Part shown: positions 12,203 through 25,385 of the stretch, one piece after another | How positions within the stretch are numbered: position 1 is the stretch's first letter | Layout of the letters: each line of letters opens with the position of its first letter | NCBI GenBank assembly: GCA_963575645.1 | Contig: OY754471.1 | Span: 31,442,401-31,506,400, forward strand | From: Xanthostigma xanthostigma | Lineage: Eukaryota; Arthropoda; Insecta; Raphidioptera; Raphidiidae | Direction: 5' to 3' | DNA: 64,000 bases | The notes under the pieces: model-generated | What the model was told of the DNA's origin: nothing | Database searches by the model: none | What the model saw: the letters and a program-made list of their open reading frames with translations, nothing else | Program-made: the position numbers and the translations under genes

Positions 12203-13636
12203 CTTCAAAGTAGCATTGGCAGTGTAACTTGTATTTGGCAGAATTTCAACGGGCTCTTTGAACATCACCCGGAACGTGTAATTTGAACCATCAGAGCTAA
12301 ACGTTGTATGATTTGATCCGCAAATCTTATTAGACGCAGTGTGTATAATTTGCAAAAGTACTTCATATTCCGTAGGCCCATGGATTGATCCATATAATCC
12401 AAAACCGACTACAAAAATTCTTCTATCCACTATAAAACGTATACGATCACTAGCTCCGCTGTATCCCCAACGACTCTCAATTTGTTGAAACCTGCTGACA
12501 GACTGCTCTTTTCCTGTCATGCAACATCTAGGAATGTCTAAAAATGCAACTGTTGGCTTAGGATTAACAGTGAAATAAAGGAACAATGAAACCACTTCAC
12601 GATCAGTCAGTAGGCCGGATTGAGCCGGTCCCACTGCAAATTCTTCAACAGACATTAATGGAAATCGAATTAATGTCAGTGCTCTACCCAAAACGGATCT
12701 TTGATTTTCAGGTGACAATGGTAATTGCTGTCTTCCGCATTCAGCTTCAGACCATCGTACAACTGCTTGAAACAACTTTATTTCACCAATACGGAGAGTA
12801 TCTCTTTCCAAAACGGCATTCAAAGTATCTAAATCAATATCTGTAAAACCATCGGCGTGTATAGCGTCCGATGTATTTTTATCAATCATATCAAGGCATA
12901 ATGAGGCTAACTGCGGCTCGTCAAATAAGCGTGCTTGCGTCAACAGAAGAAATGCATTATCACTACCTAAGTTGCTTTTCAAAAAATCTACACAATGTTT
13001 TTCAAGTGCTGGTACGGCATATTTCTTTGCCGTATATAAAGTGGTCATTACAGTTTCTGGTCCGATTTGGACTTCATCAGAATATACGAATTTTAGGAGT
13101 GCCAAAAATGCTGCAGGTTCCACGTCCGGCAATTCTATTTCTTCCGCTTTCGTTGCTAAAGTCCCGTTGAACATAGCATCAAATACAGCACTTCCAACCG
13201 ACAGCACGAATTTGTGTGCTGGAATTCGTTGTTGTTGTCTATCGCGTCCGACAACGAAATGCACATCGGCTAAAATTTCGTTATTAAACATAAAAGCGAA
13301 TCTTTCCTTGACTGTAGTTTTCGTCGATTGCCAATTGTACACGGGAGCTCCGCTGGGTCCTGCCACTGCTGGAGGCTGTGAAAATGTGTTTGAGTTGGAT
13401 GAGCTTGCGTTGTTAAAACGACGGGCTACGTTATTCTCATTATTGTCCTGATCATACGGTTGCATTTGGCTTGCATGATTCGATGGCAACATATTTTGCG
13501 GTTTGTCATTTGACGTTGACGGTATATTTATTGTTTCTTCCACACGTAAACTATTCATACGTATTTGTACACTATTTAGAACTTCACTGTTTGATGATGT
13601 ATTATTGCACTTCTCATTTTCATTCGGAGATGCCAT
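12203..13636 (-). CDS. BTBD2: BTBD1/BTBD2-family BTB-BACK-PHR protein, first and main coding exon
   Basis: This exon encodes a probable substrate adaptor for cullin-3 ubiquitin ligases, as known for this family. Of 478 codons, residues 1-100 are a low-complexity Asn/Ser-rich N-terminus. The BTB/POZ domain spans about 112-218 ([48 protein letters not shown]), BACK about 222-327 ([31 protein letters not shown]) and the start of the PHR domain from about 370 ([38 protein letters not shown]). ATG at 13636 has a strong context (ACCATGG) and is the first ATG after an upstream in-frame TAG. Translation reaches AATLK and then meets GTTAGT, a good splice donor at phase 0. Reading through adds six residues and a stop. 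In BTBD2 proteins roughly 45 more PHR residues follow, so a last exon should lie further left; none was found. Confidence 0.9.
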
Positions 13637-14164
13637 GGTTTGCAAATTGAATGAAAATATAAAAAAAACTAAAAAAATGTTAATTTTCTACACATAGCAA
13701 ATCAGCATTTACAAACAAAATATTGACAATTTATTGTCACTTATCGCTCAGACGGATAGAAGTCAAAACACGTAAATTTTATTGACAGATTGCCAAATTT
13801 CTATAGTGTGTACATCTGTTGTTAAATAACATGAACTATAATACAATATTATTGGTGTTGGCGACTGACAATTTTTGGTTTACTTCTTTGGTTATTTTGT
13901 ATTTATTTATTCATGGGATATTTTCACTGTGCTTTTATCCATAATAAACGAATCATTTATTTGTAAAGTATTTGAGTAAAAGTATTTCAAAATACAAGTA
14001 CAAATACTTTTCTAGTATTTGTACTTCACATTCTTTTAAAAAGTATTTTTTACAAGTCTGGTTTTAGATAACAAAAATTTAATATAATTTATGTCATATT
14101 TATGCATTTATTTATTATTTTATACTCGTTTTTGTATTACAATATTAGTTTTTTAATTTTAACT
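13637..14164. other. 5' flank of the BTBD1/2-like gene
   Basis: The 5' UTR and promoter of the minus-strand gene should lie here, but no TATA box, initiator or CpG-rich block stands out. At 13970-14045 there is a self-complementary tract built of AAGTATTTCAAAATACAAGTA and its inverse, resembling fragments of DNA-transposon ends. Confidence 0.4.
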
Positions 14165-14318
14165 AACGTTCCGTCCCGGTTTCACCCGGGTGCAAATAAA
14201 CGAATGGGGGCGGGGGAGATGAGTACGCACGTTCATCGTGTAGTTCACCGAGATGAATGTTGCGTCCAAATTTCGTGATGATCGGACTTACTGTTCAAAA
14301 GTTTTTGTCGGACAGACA
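14165..14318 (+). repeat. dispersed repeat starting CCCGGTTTCACCCGGG (copy 2)
   Basis: This is a direct copy of the 4975-5117 repeat, with a longer preserved tail (TCAAAAGTTTTTGTCGGACA) that continues into a TTTGAGTTATCTAACTAA block. Confidence 0.65.
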
Positions 14319-14529
14319 AATTTTGAGTTATCTAACTAATTTATTTTTGACATATCTTCAAAATAAAAGAACAGCTGATTTTTTCATCCGTTTTTAAATA
14401 CCTACACAATTTAGTGTTAGAATTCCCGTCTTAGTGGGTATTATTCCGTAATACATAACCTAAATTTATATAATAATTATAATAATTCGAATCTATGATA
14501 TTGCATCTTTCGCTTCAAATTTAGGTAAA

Positions 14530-14760
14530 TTTTATTAAGTAGAATAATAAAACACTATAAAAAGTATACTATTATTATATAAAAAACAACTATGGCATGT
14601 ATCTCTTTTGCGCATGCGCCGATTTTCCCCAAAAAATTTACAAAAATTTCTAGTAAAAATAGATAGAGTAAAAACCGTTTTAAAAACTATATTATTATTA
14701 TATAAAACATCATTATAAGAGATATATTCTTTTACGCATGCGCCGATGTTCCCCCAAAAC
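14530..14760. repeat. tandem repeat with GCGCATGCGC palindromes
   Basis: Two units of about 120 bp each run from an AGTAGAATAATAAAACA-like block through TATTATTATATAAAA to an ATCTCTTTTGCGCATGCGCC block (14609-14620 and 14734-14744). They end with a CCCCAAAA tract. The same unit is tandem three times at 51660-52020 and single near 37480-37590. Confidence 0.65.
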
Positions 14761-14791
14761 AATAGGCCACTTCATATTTGCATATCAAACA

Positions 14792-15369
14792 TCCTCCCAA
14801 AATTTGGTTTCAATCCGCTTATCCTTGGTGTCGGAATGATAAGAAATGTCAAAAGTGACGTTTGCAACTGTCAAAGTATTATGTTCTAATAATAATTAGT
14901 TATTCCAATACTTAACTTAGAAGGCGTTGCATTTCACAAAATACTAATGTCAAAAAATTGAATTAAACATTAGAAATGCAGCCGTTTTCATGTTAAGACA
15001 AGACATACGTTCTCTTCTAATTTCCATGTACGGCAAACAAAGACGACCGACCGCGTCGCGCCATGCATTAGACAACATTGCATTTATACAGCTATTTTTC
15101 TATATAAATTTGTATAAAAAAACTGTTTAGGCAAATTCTGTTATACGAAATCTATGTAAAATGTTCTCCTCTTTCGTTTAAGACTGGTTTCAAACCGATC
15201 TGATTTAAATTGAGCGAGAAATTAGCAAAAAGCACGCACAGGGTCAGGCGGAACGTTACGCGTTAGGAACGTTACGCGTTAGGAACGTTACACTTTTTCG
15301 TGCATGCAGCCGGTGTTTTATCAATTTATAAGATTGGTGATTCATCAATTTATAAGACGTTATCACGTC
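14792..15369 (-). mobile_element. element M, copy 2 (long form, truncated at one end)
   Basis: This matches copy 3 (47227-47894) in inverted orientation over almost its whole length, from CCAAAATTTGGTTTCAATCC to GACGTTATCACGTC. It includes AAGACAAGACATACGTTCTC and TCCTCTTTCGTTTAAGACTG. The GACAACCAA end is missing; a stray TTCCGTAATACATAACCTAA at about 14444 may be its displaced remnant, split off by the inserted tandem repeat at 14530-14760. Two tandem GGAACGTTACGCGTTA blocks lie near the GACGTC end. Confidence 0.7.
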
Positions 15370-16261
15370 AAAAAACCTACATCTCCTTTTGACCAGCGTA
15401 TGGGTTTAAATTCAGAAAAATCCCTTCGTACCGTGTACTTACAAAAAATACTTACTGTCCAAATTCCAAGTTCTAGTTCAGCCTGGGCGTTGATTGTGCC
15501 AAAAATCTATACCCCCATTTCATCACTTAAGAGGCTGAATTTTGAAAAATTGTAAAATATAAGACCTATGATTTTCTCAAAACTTCATCTAAATTGAGTC
15601 AGCAGTTTTTATATGATGCGTGCAGAAACAAACAGATAAAAAGCCATAAAAAACGTAAAAATAACAAAGTTTTGAGGTCGGCGTCAATAGGTATGATGAA
15701 AAGAATCAAAGAATAAATGATTTTAGAGAAAAATATATGTTGAAAGGATTCTAAAAAATGACCCAGTATTATTATTATGAACATTGAGATTAATAAGATT
15801 TTTAATAAAATAAAAGTATAAAATACTGTAATCGACCATAACTGTAACACCAAATGACGTCACGCCTTCTTAGATCAAAGGGAATATAACACTTGAAGCA
15901 AATAATCACTATGTCGCTTAAATTCTTGTTGCGATCGTTCACTTCTACATCATTTAACCTTTTCGCTGCTGCTGGCGTACTATATATACGTTTCATTTTT
16001 GTGTTTGTCATATGCTACAGACGTATATATACGTTTTAGAATGTTGTCGGTTAACTGCTACAAACGTAGCTTAATTTTTCATTGTAATTATAAATCATAT
16101 ATATTAATACGCTAAAGTTTAAGATGTTTGCCTCCCTTTTTAAAAAAAAACTCACAATTTCTCCACATAAATTATATATCATTTTACAGATAATTGCTTG
16201 CTCTACTGACATCGACAACTAAAAGATTTATTATTGCTTTTGTTTTTGTAAATTAATTAAA
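15370..16261. other. non-coding stretch
   Basis: AT-rich; no gene supported on either strand. The minus-strand open frames at 15.6-16.0 kb are hydrophobic by composition (T/A-rich) and have no family match. Confidence 0.5.
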
Positions 16262-16570
16262 ATACAGTCACGCTGAACAACGTCTGCCATCTAACGGCTC
16301 TAATTTTGAAACAACGTCAACACTTCGATCTGTCATCTGAACTTCATATTGTAATACAACAGACACAATACTGCATACTGCCATCTGACGGCTGTAATTT
16401 TAAAACAGATAGCAACGCTGAACAACGTCACAGCAATGCTGCATGATGCCATCTGACGGCTTAGCTCAACGCTTTTGCTACTTGCGCCTCTATATGACAA
16501 TTTTAGTAAAATATTTCTTCGATCTGTCATTTGAGCTTCATATTGTAATACAACAAAAAGAAGAACGTTA
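16262..16570 (+). repeat. diverged direct duplication
   Basis: Two copies of the series GCTGAACAACGTC, GCCATCTRACGGCT and TTCGATCTGTCAT lie at 16270-16361 and 16429-16553, followed by GAACTTCATATTG or GAGCTTCATATTG and then TAATACAACA. No terminal structure. Confidence 0.5.
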
Positions 16571-18484
16571 TAAGCAGTGTGCAAAATTAGAAACGAATTG
16601 AATACCTACAATCATATTTAAAAAATAATTTTGTAAAGTGATAATTATTATACTTATTTGGTGCGAATAATTCGCACAGGTCACACTGTAAAAATATGTT
16701 TTATACAATTATTAAAACGCAATGCGAAAAAAGTATATTTATTTTAAAATAAGTTATATTTTCAATTTTTGCCGCCTCTCATTTTAAGTAGGTACCTACT
16801 AAGGTCAGATCAATTTTTTCTCTAAGTCAGCACAGAGGACATACAATTTGTATTCTTTCTTAACAGTGAAAAGGTTAATTAAACCTACATTACAGAACTG
16901 GATTTCAAAATCTGCCATCATGTCTATTCAATGTAAATACATAAAAAGTGATAGTACCTAATTAAATTGGCGCTGACCTCAAAACTTTGTTATTTTATGC
17001 TTTTTAACGAACCGTTATGAAGAAGGTTAATTTGTTTTAAGTTTTTTATTTTAGATCTTAACTGACAATAGGCAGTAGGTATAAGAACAGTTATTTTTCG
17101 TGGTATTTCAAATTTCGAACAGTATGTAATTAAATAAGTTGCACTTTCTGAACTCTGGTAGATAATATAACGAATGAGATGCGTGAATACGACATTATGT
17201 AATTGTAATAGTTCCAAGCGAAAACGTGGTTAAATTATAGACGATAGTACGGTATGTTGTACGCTTCAAATAGTGTGCGCAAGAAGGCATTGCGCACTTG
17301 TAGCAACCCTTAAGCTACGACAACGCGGCGTGTGTTCATGAGCAAGGGATCTATGCTGTGCCTCCACAAACCCTCTGTATATAAATACTATACGTTAGCA
17401 GTATGCATGTACCTATATAATATACCGCTTACTATAAGGATGCTTCAGACGATTCCTTATCATTTGATTCGTTCGATAAACTGTTACAAGAAAGGATGAT
17501 ACCGAAACATAAACATTTTTTATATGCTATTTTAACAGAAAGAAAAACATGCTCTTAATTTTGTATTTGAAAAATTTTAGATCGGGGCCACGCTGCATGC
17601 TATTTGAAAATCTTGACATAGTCCTATTGTAACTTTCAACTCCATGTTTTTCAATTGTTTTAGCAGCTCACATATGTGTTTTGTTTCGAACGGAAAATTG
17701 AACTAGAGTGGGCTTGGTCTCAGCCTTAGTGCTACGTCTGGTCAAGCTTATTTTCTCAAATACCTAATATACCTGATAATTTTAAAATGATTAGGTTTAA
17801 AACATAGGTAATTATAATAGAGCAGTATTAAAATTGGAAGCGCTGGGCATTACTTCCTCTGTACAAAAAAAAAAAAACAAACAAATATTATGCGATAATA
17901 TAAGGACGAATACATCGGAATTTACCGACGTCAAGGTTATCGCATAATATCCGTTATCGATTTTGCTAGCTACTGCTTATTTGGGCAAATTTAGTCACTT
18001 CGTGGCTATTTCCAATTTCAATATGATTATAGTCACAATTTTCATTGCTTTGTAAATTACAGTTACAGCATAATTGCTTTCAGAACGTATGTTTTACTAT
18101 AGCTTTTACTCGCGGTTTCTCTCATGTGAATATCGGTTTTGATATTGGCTTTACCCCAGGAGTAGTCAGACTCAGAGACGTATTTATAAAATTTTCGCTC
18201 TGCGCAAAGACGACTTGCCGTTTTTCATTCAGTTTTCTGAGTCCCACACATTGTTCCCGATATTTAAAAAAATAACTGCAGCGGTTGTGCTGTCCTCTTA
18301 TGTCTGCCGACGCAGGAAATTAGTGCCCTTTTCGTCATTGGGGGTAACCAGATATAAAACACCAAATAGTTTTAATTTTAGTTATCAATTCATATATTAT
18401 GGTGGGTAGCAGAAAGGATTGTCAAAAAATTTGATTTGACAATGACCTTAGATTGTGATCATATACAATTACTGTGTCCGTATA
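16571..18484. other. non-coding stretch with a small hairpin
   Basis: No gene is supported. At 17273-17300 GTGCGCAA and TTGCGCAC pair around a 7-base loop (GAAGGCA) in a locally GC-richer patch, followed by TATATAAATACTATACG at about 17378. This could be a structured RNA or a repeat fragment; nothing decides it. Confidence 0.4.
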
Positions 18485-18710
18485 TCAGGAGTAGAGTTGT
18501 TGGTTTTCTAGAAAATTTTGAAACAGAAAAGTTTCTGAAAAATTTTCCGGGAAATTTTTTGCAAAATTTTCTAAGCCACTAAATGAATAAGGTATTGTAA
18601 AATTAAATTCTCGTTCACTATAGGCTACAAATAAACGAAACTGGTTCATTTTTAAGAACTCTGGATGTGATGCCACTTTGAGTTTTCCCCTTCCAACAAA
18701 AAAACAATAA
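18485..18710 (+). repeat. dispersed repeat (copy 1; partner 36020-36230)
   Basis: Shared blocks in order are GGTTTTC near the start, TTTTGAAACAGAAAA, TAAAATTAAA, CTCGTTCACTA and GAGTTTTCCCCTTCCAACAA. The left part is a run of GAAAATTTTC palindromes. The class is unknown. Confidence 0.6.
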
Positions 18711-19548
18711 TCTAGTGCTTTTATATAGAAATATGCCGTTTTTCAAGCTAAATTTTGTTCAAAATGCGTAAAAAAACGTTGTTTCGAAATAGAAACTACA
18801 AAAAACAATGCTAAATACGTATATATACACAGCTTAAAAAAATATCATTTCATTCGATTAATTATATTTTTCGAGCAGGATCGATTTAAAACTCTACTAT
18901 AATTTTCATCTGATCAGGTATTACGTAAGCTTAGCTTAGCTTATTTTTGATGACATGAGGACGGGGGGGGGTCTAAATGGTGATGACGTCAGCAATATTT
19001 ATTTATATAACAATAAAGAAACTTGAGCAGATTTAAAAAAATATATACCAATGTTTACGTAAGCATAGGGGGGCGGGGTAAGAGTTTTGCTTACTTTTGT
19101 TGACAAGGGGAAGGGGAGTTCAAAAATGACTAAAATTCTGCTTATGGCCCCTGAAGAAATACGTAGATATGTTCCAATCTGTCAATTCCAAATCAGGTTT
19201 TTTGACAATCTTTTCTGCAACCCAGCAATAGTGTACGAAGTTGATCAAAATTTGTTTATAGCTGTTTTAGAATGATACTGGTATGTCAGACAGATAAAAA
19301 AAATTAAGAAATACTTCCCGTTAAATAAGGTTAAATACAAAATATCCAAAAATCTGCAAGAAAATATGAAGACCTCCTTATAGTTACTTATGTACTCAAT
19401 TAATGGCGTTACGTAAATGTCATGTGAAAAATAATGAGAACTGTTTTAAATTATTCTGCGGGAATAAATTCGCTTTTAATACAGTTTACTTTGTGTAGCA
19501 CAAAATCAACATCTCACCATAATAATGTCAAGAAAAGATAAATGCGGG
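18711..19548. other. non-coding stretch
   Basis: AT-rich with short G runs (about 18961 and 19069). No supported gene. Confidence 0.5.
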
Positions 19549-19716
19549 GGCCGAAGGATCGTCAATAGTACATTACACCACAAGGGCCGAAAGTGTGATA
19601 TTCTTGCCCTGCGTGTCATGATTCCTGAGGTGAAACCGAGGGCATCATGGCGCGAAGGGCAAAGATAACACATTTTCGGCCAGTGTGGTGTATACTATTT
19701 TTCTTCATACCTCGGT
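19549..19716. repeat. imperfect palindrome with GGGCCGAAAGTGTGATA-type arms
   Basis: The left half carries ACACCACAAGGGCCGAAAGT and TTGCCCT; the right half carries GGGCAAAGATAACACATTTTC then GGCCAGTGTGGTGT. The outermost bases (GGCCGAAGGATCG and TCATACCTCGG) do not pair well. Confidence 0.55.
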
Positions 19717-19764
19717 CGTAAGCACGCATATTAAATACATTAATCAATTAATTATTTATTCATT

Positions 19765-20035
19765 ACATAAAAATTGCGGATAAATTCTAAGCAAGAAGCT
19801 TTGAGATTATACGTAAAAACACGAATGACAGTTGTTCGCGACTATTAGCTAAAATGTATTAGGGTTGCTATGGAAACGACAACAGTTGATTTGTTGTTTT
19901 TGCTTTACTACCGCCCAAACGTACGAACTTTCCGCATTGGTGCGTGTAGTCCCCCCAAGGAGTAAGACTTTCTGCCTTACAATTGATGACGAAAGTATGC
20001 ACTTTCGATCGATATATGAAGAAAATTACATTGTT
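19765..20035 (+). repeat. dispersed repeat with X-box-like motif (copy 2)
   Basis: This is the direct counterpart of 8020-8290, here with GTTGCTATGGAAAC at 19864-19877. Small indels separate the copies (copy 1 has an extra ATCTAAAC next to the motif), yet the motif is unchanged. Confidence 0.7.
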
Positions 20036-20276
20036 ACCCAATGGCCAATATGAAGTTGTATAAGAATGAAATGTCGCATCTTATACATTTTTTAATTGTT
20101 TTCGCATTCCAAAAATGTTTAAATTCAACAAAAAAATCTTAATTTATTAAATAAATTTTTTTTATCGTGGAGAATATTTAGACATTGTCTTACTAACTCG
20201 GGTGTAAGTCGTACTCTTTTCTATAAAAAAAAGACGGGTTGCACTCCGGGAATGCCGGCAGAAGTGAAAACCTAGA

Positions 20277-20577
20277 TGTACTTAACTAAATTTCGCTAGT
20301 AGCAATATAAGTTACATGCAGTGCAAAAAATTATAAGCTATAAGCTTTGACAAAACATTAAGAGATGTCGCTATGCATCCAGGTTTTGTAAAACTACACA
20401 TTTATAAAATTACATGCAGCCAGTCACTGGATGTAATTTTTTAAATTTGTAGTTTTACGAAACCTGAGTACATGGCGACATCTCTTAAGGTTTTGTTAAA
20501 GCTTATAGCTTATAATTTTTTGCACTGCATGTAACTTATATTGCTACTGACATCTAGCGAATTTTAGTATATGTACT
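20277..20577. repeat. long hairpin, arms about 145 bp
   Basis: The arms carry TTCGCTAGTAGCAATATAAG, TTACATGCAGTGCAAAAAAT and ATAAGCTATAAGCTTTGAC, with AAGAGATGTCGC and their reverse complements. The loop is about 12 bp (CAGCCAGTCACTGG). The near-perfect pairing implies a fairly recent palindromic MITE; no target duplication was identified. Confidence 0.75.
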
Positions 20578-21483
20578 GCCGAAGCAAGTACGGTAGACCG
20601 TCTCAACAACTCGTCAGGGTCACGTGACCCTGACGCCTAACGCGTCAGATCTGATGCGAGTTTAACAGTTTTTACCCATTACAAAAAAAGTGTACAACGT
20701 CCTTAAAGAAGTTTTCACTTCAAAAACAGCCCACTTTATATGAATTGTTATAAAAAATAGTCTTCTATCGTCGACTGCTTGCAGAAGAGCAATATTTTCA
20801 TTTTTATTTTAAGTATATGATGGAGTTTCAAACATAAAGTTGTGTTTATCATTAATTTAATTGTGAGATAATTAGATATGTGAAAAGCATGTTAAAGTTG
20901 TGCTGATATTTGAACGGTTCAGAATCCGCCAATGTCGTAAGTGGAATCAAAAAGCTGCGATGCATCTATAGCTGCATAATACATAATAAATAATAATAAT
21001 GCCTCTCTGTATTAAGTCTATAAAAATCAGTAGCTTAACATTGATAGGTAATTGCTATGTTACTACTTGGCCTTCATGTTGTTTGTACGTATACAGCAGA
21101 CGTCGCGCCTTATTATTTTGATAGATGGTTAATTTTTAATTAACTATAAACTTTCTTATTTATTGTTATTTTTAAAACCGAAGTAATACGAAGAAATTAT
21201 TTTTTACCATTAATCTATTTCAATAATCAATGAACATTGGAACAATATCCAATTTCATTTTAATGAAAGTTCATTTGTTGGCGGAAGACACGGGTATATA
21301 TGGTGGAAGATATGGAAATATGCGATGGTCAGTGCCAAGTTTATAATAAACTTTACTATATTTTTTTTTAGTTTTGTGATCCAAACAATTAGATGATGAT
21401 TGAAGACGAAGTCATCGTGTGATGAAATGATCAAATTAGAAACGCAATACTGATCTTAAGTTATAATTAAGTTATATCATGAA
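20578..21483. other. non-coding stretch
   Basis: AT-rich; a GTCACGTGAC palindrome lies at about 20620. No gene supported. Confidence 0.5.
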
Positions 21484-21790
21484 ATAAAACCATCGACCAA
21501 CCTTTTAGACAAATATATTAACAAAAAATATATAATCTCACTACATCAACGCTTCGGTCCGCATTTGGACCTTATTCAGAACTGATCTAAAAAAATATAA
21601 AAATTAATTAATAATTTGTTGCTAATTGGTTTTTAATAAAAATCCACTTCAAGTCATTAAATTTCGAAATATTGAAAAAATATTATTTTTTCAATATTTT
21701 GATATTTAAAGACATGAAGCGAATTTTTATTAAAAACCAATTAGAAACTAATTATTAATTAATTATTATTTTTTTATATTTTTGTTTTCA
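21484..21790 (-). repeat. Penelope-like terminal repeat fragment with inverted duplication
   Basis: GACCAACCTTTTAGACA at the left resembles the ATCGACCAATTTTTCAGACA terminus near the GIY-YIG frame. On the minus strand 21544-21579 reads CTGAATAAGGTCC ... GGACCGAAGCGTTGATG, matching the CTGAAGAAGGTCC ... GAAACGTTAATG block at 62866-62900. Beyond it, about 75-bp arms (TTGGTTTTTAATAAAAATCC and its inverse) form a hairpin at 21615-21785. Confidence 0.6.
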
Positions 21791-22962
21791 TTTTAGTTTG
21801 ATATTAATTTTTGAACATTTCGTCGTTTTCAGTTTTTTTTTAAGTTAACATATGACATTTTTTAAAATTAGCATGAGTGACATATAATATTTATGCGCTT
21901 TGAATCAATATCTATTTAATCCGTCAATTGAATTTTACTGGTCAATATACTTGCATATGTTACGCATGTTAATTTAAAAAATCAATTTTAGCCTTTCCAG
22001 TACTTGAAAAAAGTCGAGAAGTTGACGAAACGTTAAATAAAAACAGTCTACTATCTAAAAAACTTTGAATAATTCATTTTATTGAATGTTAAATTTTGCT
22101 ATTTCTCTAACTCTATCAATTATACAGCTTTCCTGTCTTCATCAGGGATATAAGGGTGTCTTTATTATTGCGGAAAATTTTGATGAATAAAAATTTAATG
22201 GATAAAAATAAATAAAAAGTTCCCTCAAATGAGATAAAAAACACACTGTACCTGTTATTTTTGCCGTACCTCAAAAATTTATTCTAAACAATATTTTATT
22301 GATGTGCTGTGTATAATTAATATCTGGAATAATTGGGTTTATGAAATTAAAAAAAAGTGTTTTTTTATTAATTTCTTAAAAATAATGTATCATAAATAAT
22401 ATTGAATACCGAAAAGGAATAACATTTTAAAATTATAAATAGATATACCTAATTAATAGTAAAAAATGTATAAAACTTTATAAAATTTCACACAACTATA
22501 TAAAACGCGCTAGGAATGTTTGTGACGTCGTTATGTTAAAAGTTATGTACTTGTGTTTGTATTATTATACATATTATCAATGTAACCATAAATAAAAGAC
22601 CATTACCCTTTTAGTAAAAAAATAAAATAAAAGTAGTTTTGGTATAAAACTTCTTTGTGATCTTAGATTACTACTTTTTCTCGACAAAAATTCCAAGGAT
22701 AAAAAATGTTGTTTATCTCGAAAACGAAGAGTGTCGGGACACATGTTCATGAATGTACTTTTTTCTTATTTCTTTATGATGACAGTCAATTTTTATGAGG
22801 CGCGCGCACTCTGTAACATCAAAAATAACAGGATGAAGTTGGTCGCAGAAAAAGCTTTCCAGCAGAATAGAGGTAGCTAATTTTATTTATTTAGGTGTTT
22901 TCACACGCATAACACCCGTTTTATTCCAATATGAATAAAAATTATATATGTACTTATAAATT
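21791..22962. other. AT-rich non-coding stretch
   Basis: No gene supported. A GACGAAACGTTAAAT block at about 22023 resembles the hammerhead-like 3' halves seen in the Penelope fragments. Confidence 0.45.
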
Positions 22963-22970
22963 ATGTAGAG

Positions 22971-23253
22971 CACCGTTTCTCAAAGTGTGGGTCGCGACCC
23001 GGCACCGGGTCGTAGAAAAATTTAGCCGGATCGCGAAAAAAAAACTGTAAAAACACAAAAAAATCATGTAGGTACTAAAGTTTTAAATGAATATAATTGT
23101 TAATTTTTTATGTATGAATTAAGCAAACAAATAACTTGATTTCAATTAAAAAATATTTGTTTTGTTAATAAATGTTTTCTGTTCATAAGCTGAGTCGCGA
23201 AAAATTTTATAACCTCTTATCGGGCCGCAGTCAAAAAAGTTTGGGAAACGCTG
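22971..23253. mobile_element. hAT-type MITE with 8-bp target duplication
   Basis: Ends are CACCGTTTCTCAAAGTGTGG and, inverted, CAGCGTTTCCCAAACTTT. The flanks are ATGTAGAG (22963-22970) and ATGTAGAT (23254-23261), an 8-bp duplication with one mismatch. CAGNGTTTCTCAAA followed by GTGGGTCGCGACCC is a classic hAT terminus. At 283 bp it is non-autonomous; it retains a GGGTCGCGACCC palindrome next to the left end. Confidence 0.88.
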
Positions 23254-23261
23254 ATGTAGAT

Positions 23262-24672
23262 TATTGATTGAGAGTGAGTATTGGTGAATATTATTCAAAA
23301 CAATTGTTAGTTGTGAATAATTGTGATCAAAATAGTGTTTATAAACATTTTTAGGAGCTCCAATATAAATAAGGTTATGTGTCACGCTAAAGAAGTATAA
23401 CTTCTAACGCGCGAACATAAGTCCCCAACCCATTTTTTTAGCGGTAGCTTGTCTATACATCAGGAGCCTTAAAGATCGTTAGGTATGAACATTACTGTGA
23501 AGAAAATTTTGCTTTACAGAAAACATAATTTTTTGAGAATCGTTAAAGAGTTTATAATTCTTCTGTATAAATATTAAGCGAGTAAGTATACATAAAACAA
23601 AACGTTCCAGTCAACAGGTTTCTGAATCGGTGAGTCGTTTTCGTTTGATGGCGAATGAAACGAATCATTCGAACTGGGAGTTTGATCGCGCTGCAGATAT
23701 AACAAACGTCACAAGGCGGAGCTAAACCACCCCGGTTACGCGACGAGCGGAGCAGTTCCACTGGTTTAAAACAACACACTATGTATTCAGTTAGCTCGAC
23801 AACAGGTTATAGTATGCAACAATTGAATCGTTGGTCTGATATCACGCGCGCGTTTTGCTATTTATGTTGCCTGCTGCTCTCCATCTATGATTGTTAGGCG
23901 TTGATAATCAATTAGTGCACCTGTTATTTGTACGTGAAAACAAACTGGTACATTATATGTGATCGATTTGCTGTGCAAACGTACGTATTTATTTATTATT
24001 AAACAGCCACCGTTTATTTTATATTTCAAATGCATACCTATACGAGGTCTAGCAAAACTTATTAAATGTTTAGGAGGTATATAAGGGATAAAATTCTGTT
24101 AATTATTCAAACTGTGCTTCACAAATAGTTTAATTTCTTGTGTAATATATATGAGAATAAAAAAATTCTTCGCTAAGCTTTCTTTTTATGAATTTAAAGT
24201 ACTTACACTACTTACACTATTTTAATACTTCGGCACTAACAAAAAACTTTATGTAAGCTGCAAAAATGTAGTAATTAATAATATAAAAAGTTGTTAAGAT
24301 TTCTAGAAAACTAAAGTTTCACGAATTTAAAAAAGACAGGGTTGTACAAAAATACAGCATATATTTATGATCGAGAAAACCTCACTAACCATTAATTAAT
24401 CGAGAGCTAGTAACGTTTTTCATATGATTTTAGTAAGGCTCATTATTTTATGACGTAGTGACTTGTGAGGGATGTTGTTTTTACCTGGGAGAGTAGCGGC
24501 TGTGAGTGAAAAAATTACAAAATATGATAATAGTGTGATTTTTGCTTATATCATTTTCTTTAATAATTCGTGATATTCATTTATTTTTTCCAGACGGTTT
24601 CACTGTTGTTAACAATGTCAGACCCTGATTTATAATAAAAAAAAACTCCGGGTCGCAGTGCGAAACCCTGCC
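23262..24672. other. non-coding stretch
   Basis: No gene recognised. Around 23.6-23.9 kb the composition is less AT-rich (CGCGACGAGCGG, CACGCGCGCGTTTTGC), but no domain appears in any frame. Confidence 0.5.

Positions 24673-25385
<713 letters not shown>

Noticed and set aside
12972..13451. 159-codon plus-strand open frame
   Set aside because: Antisense shadow of the BTBD1/2-like exon.
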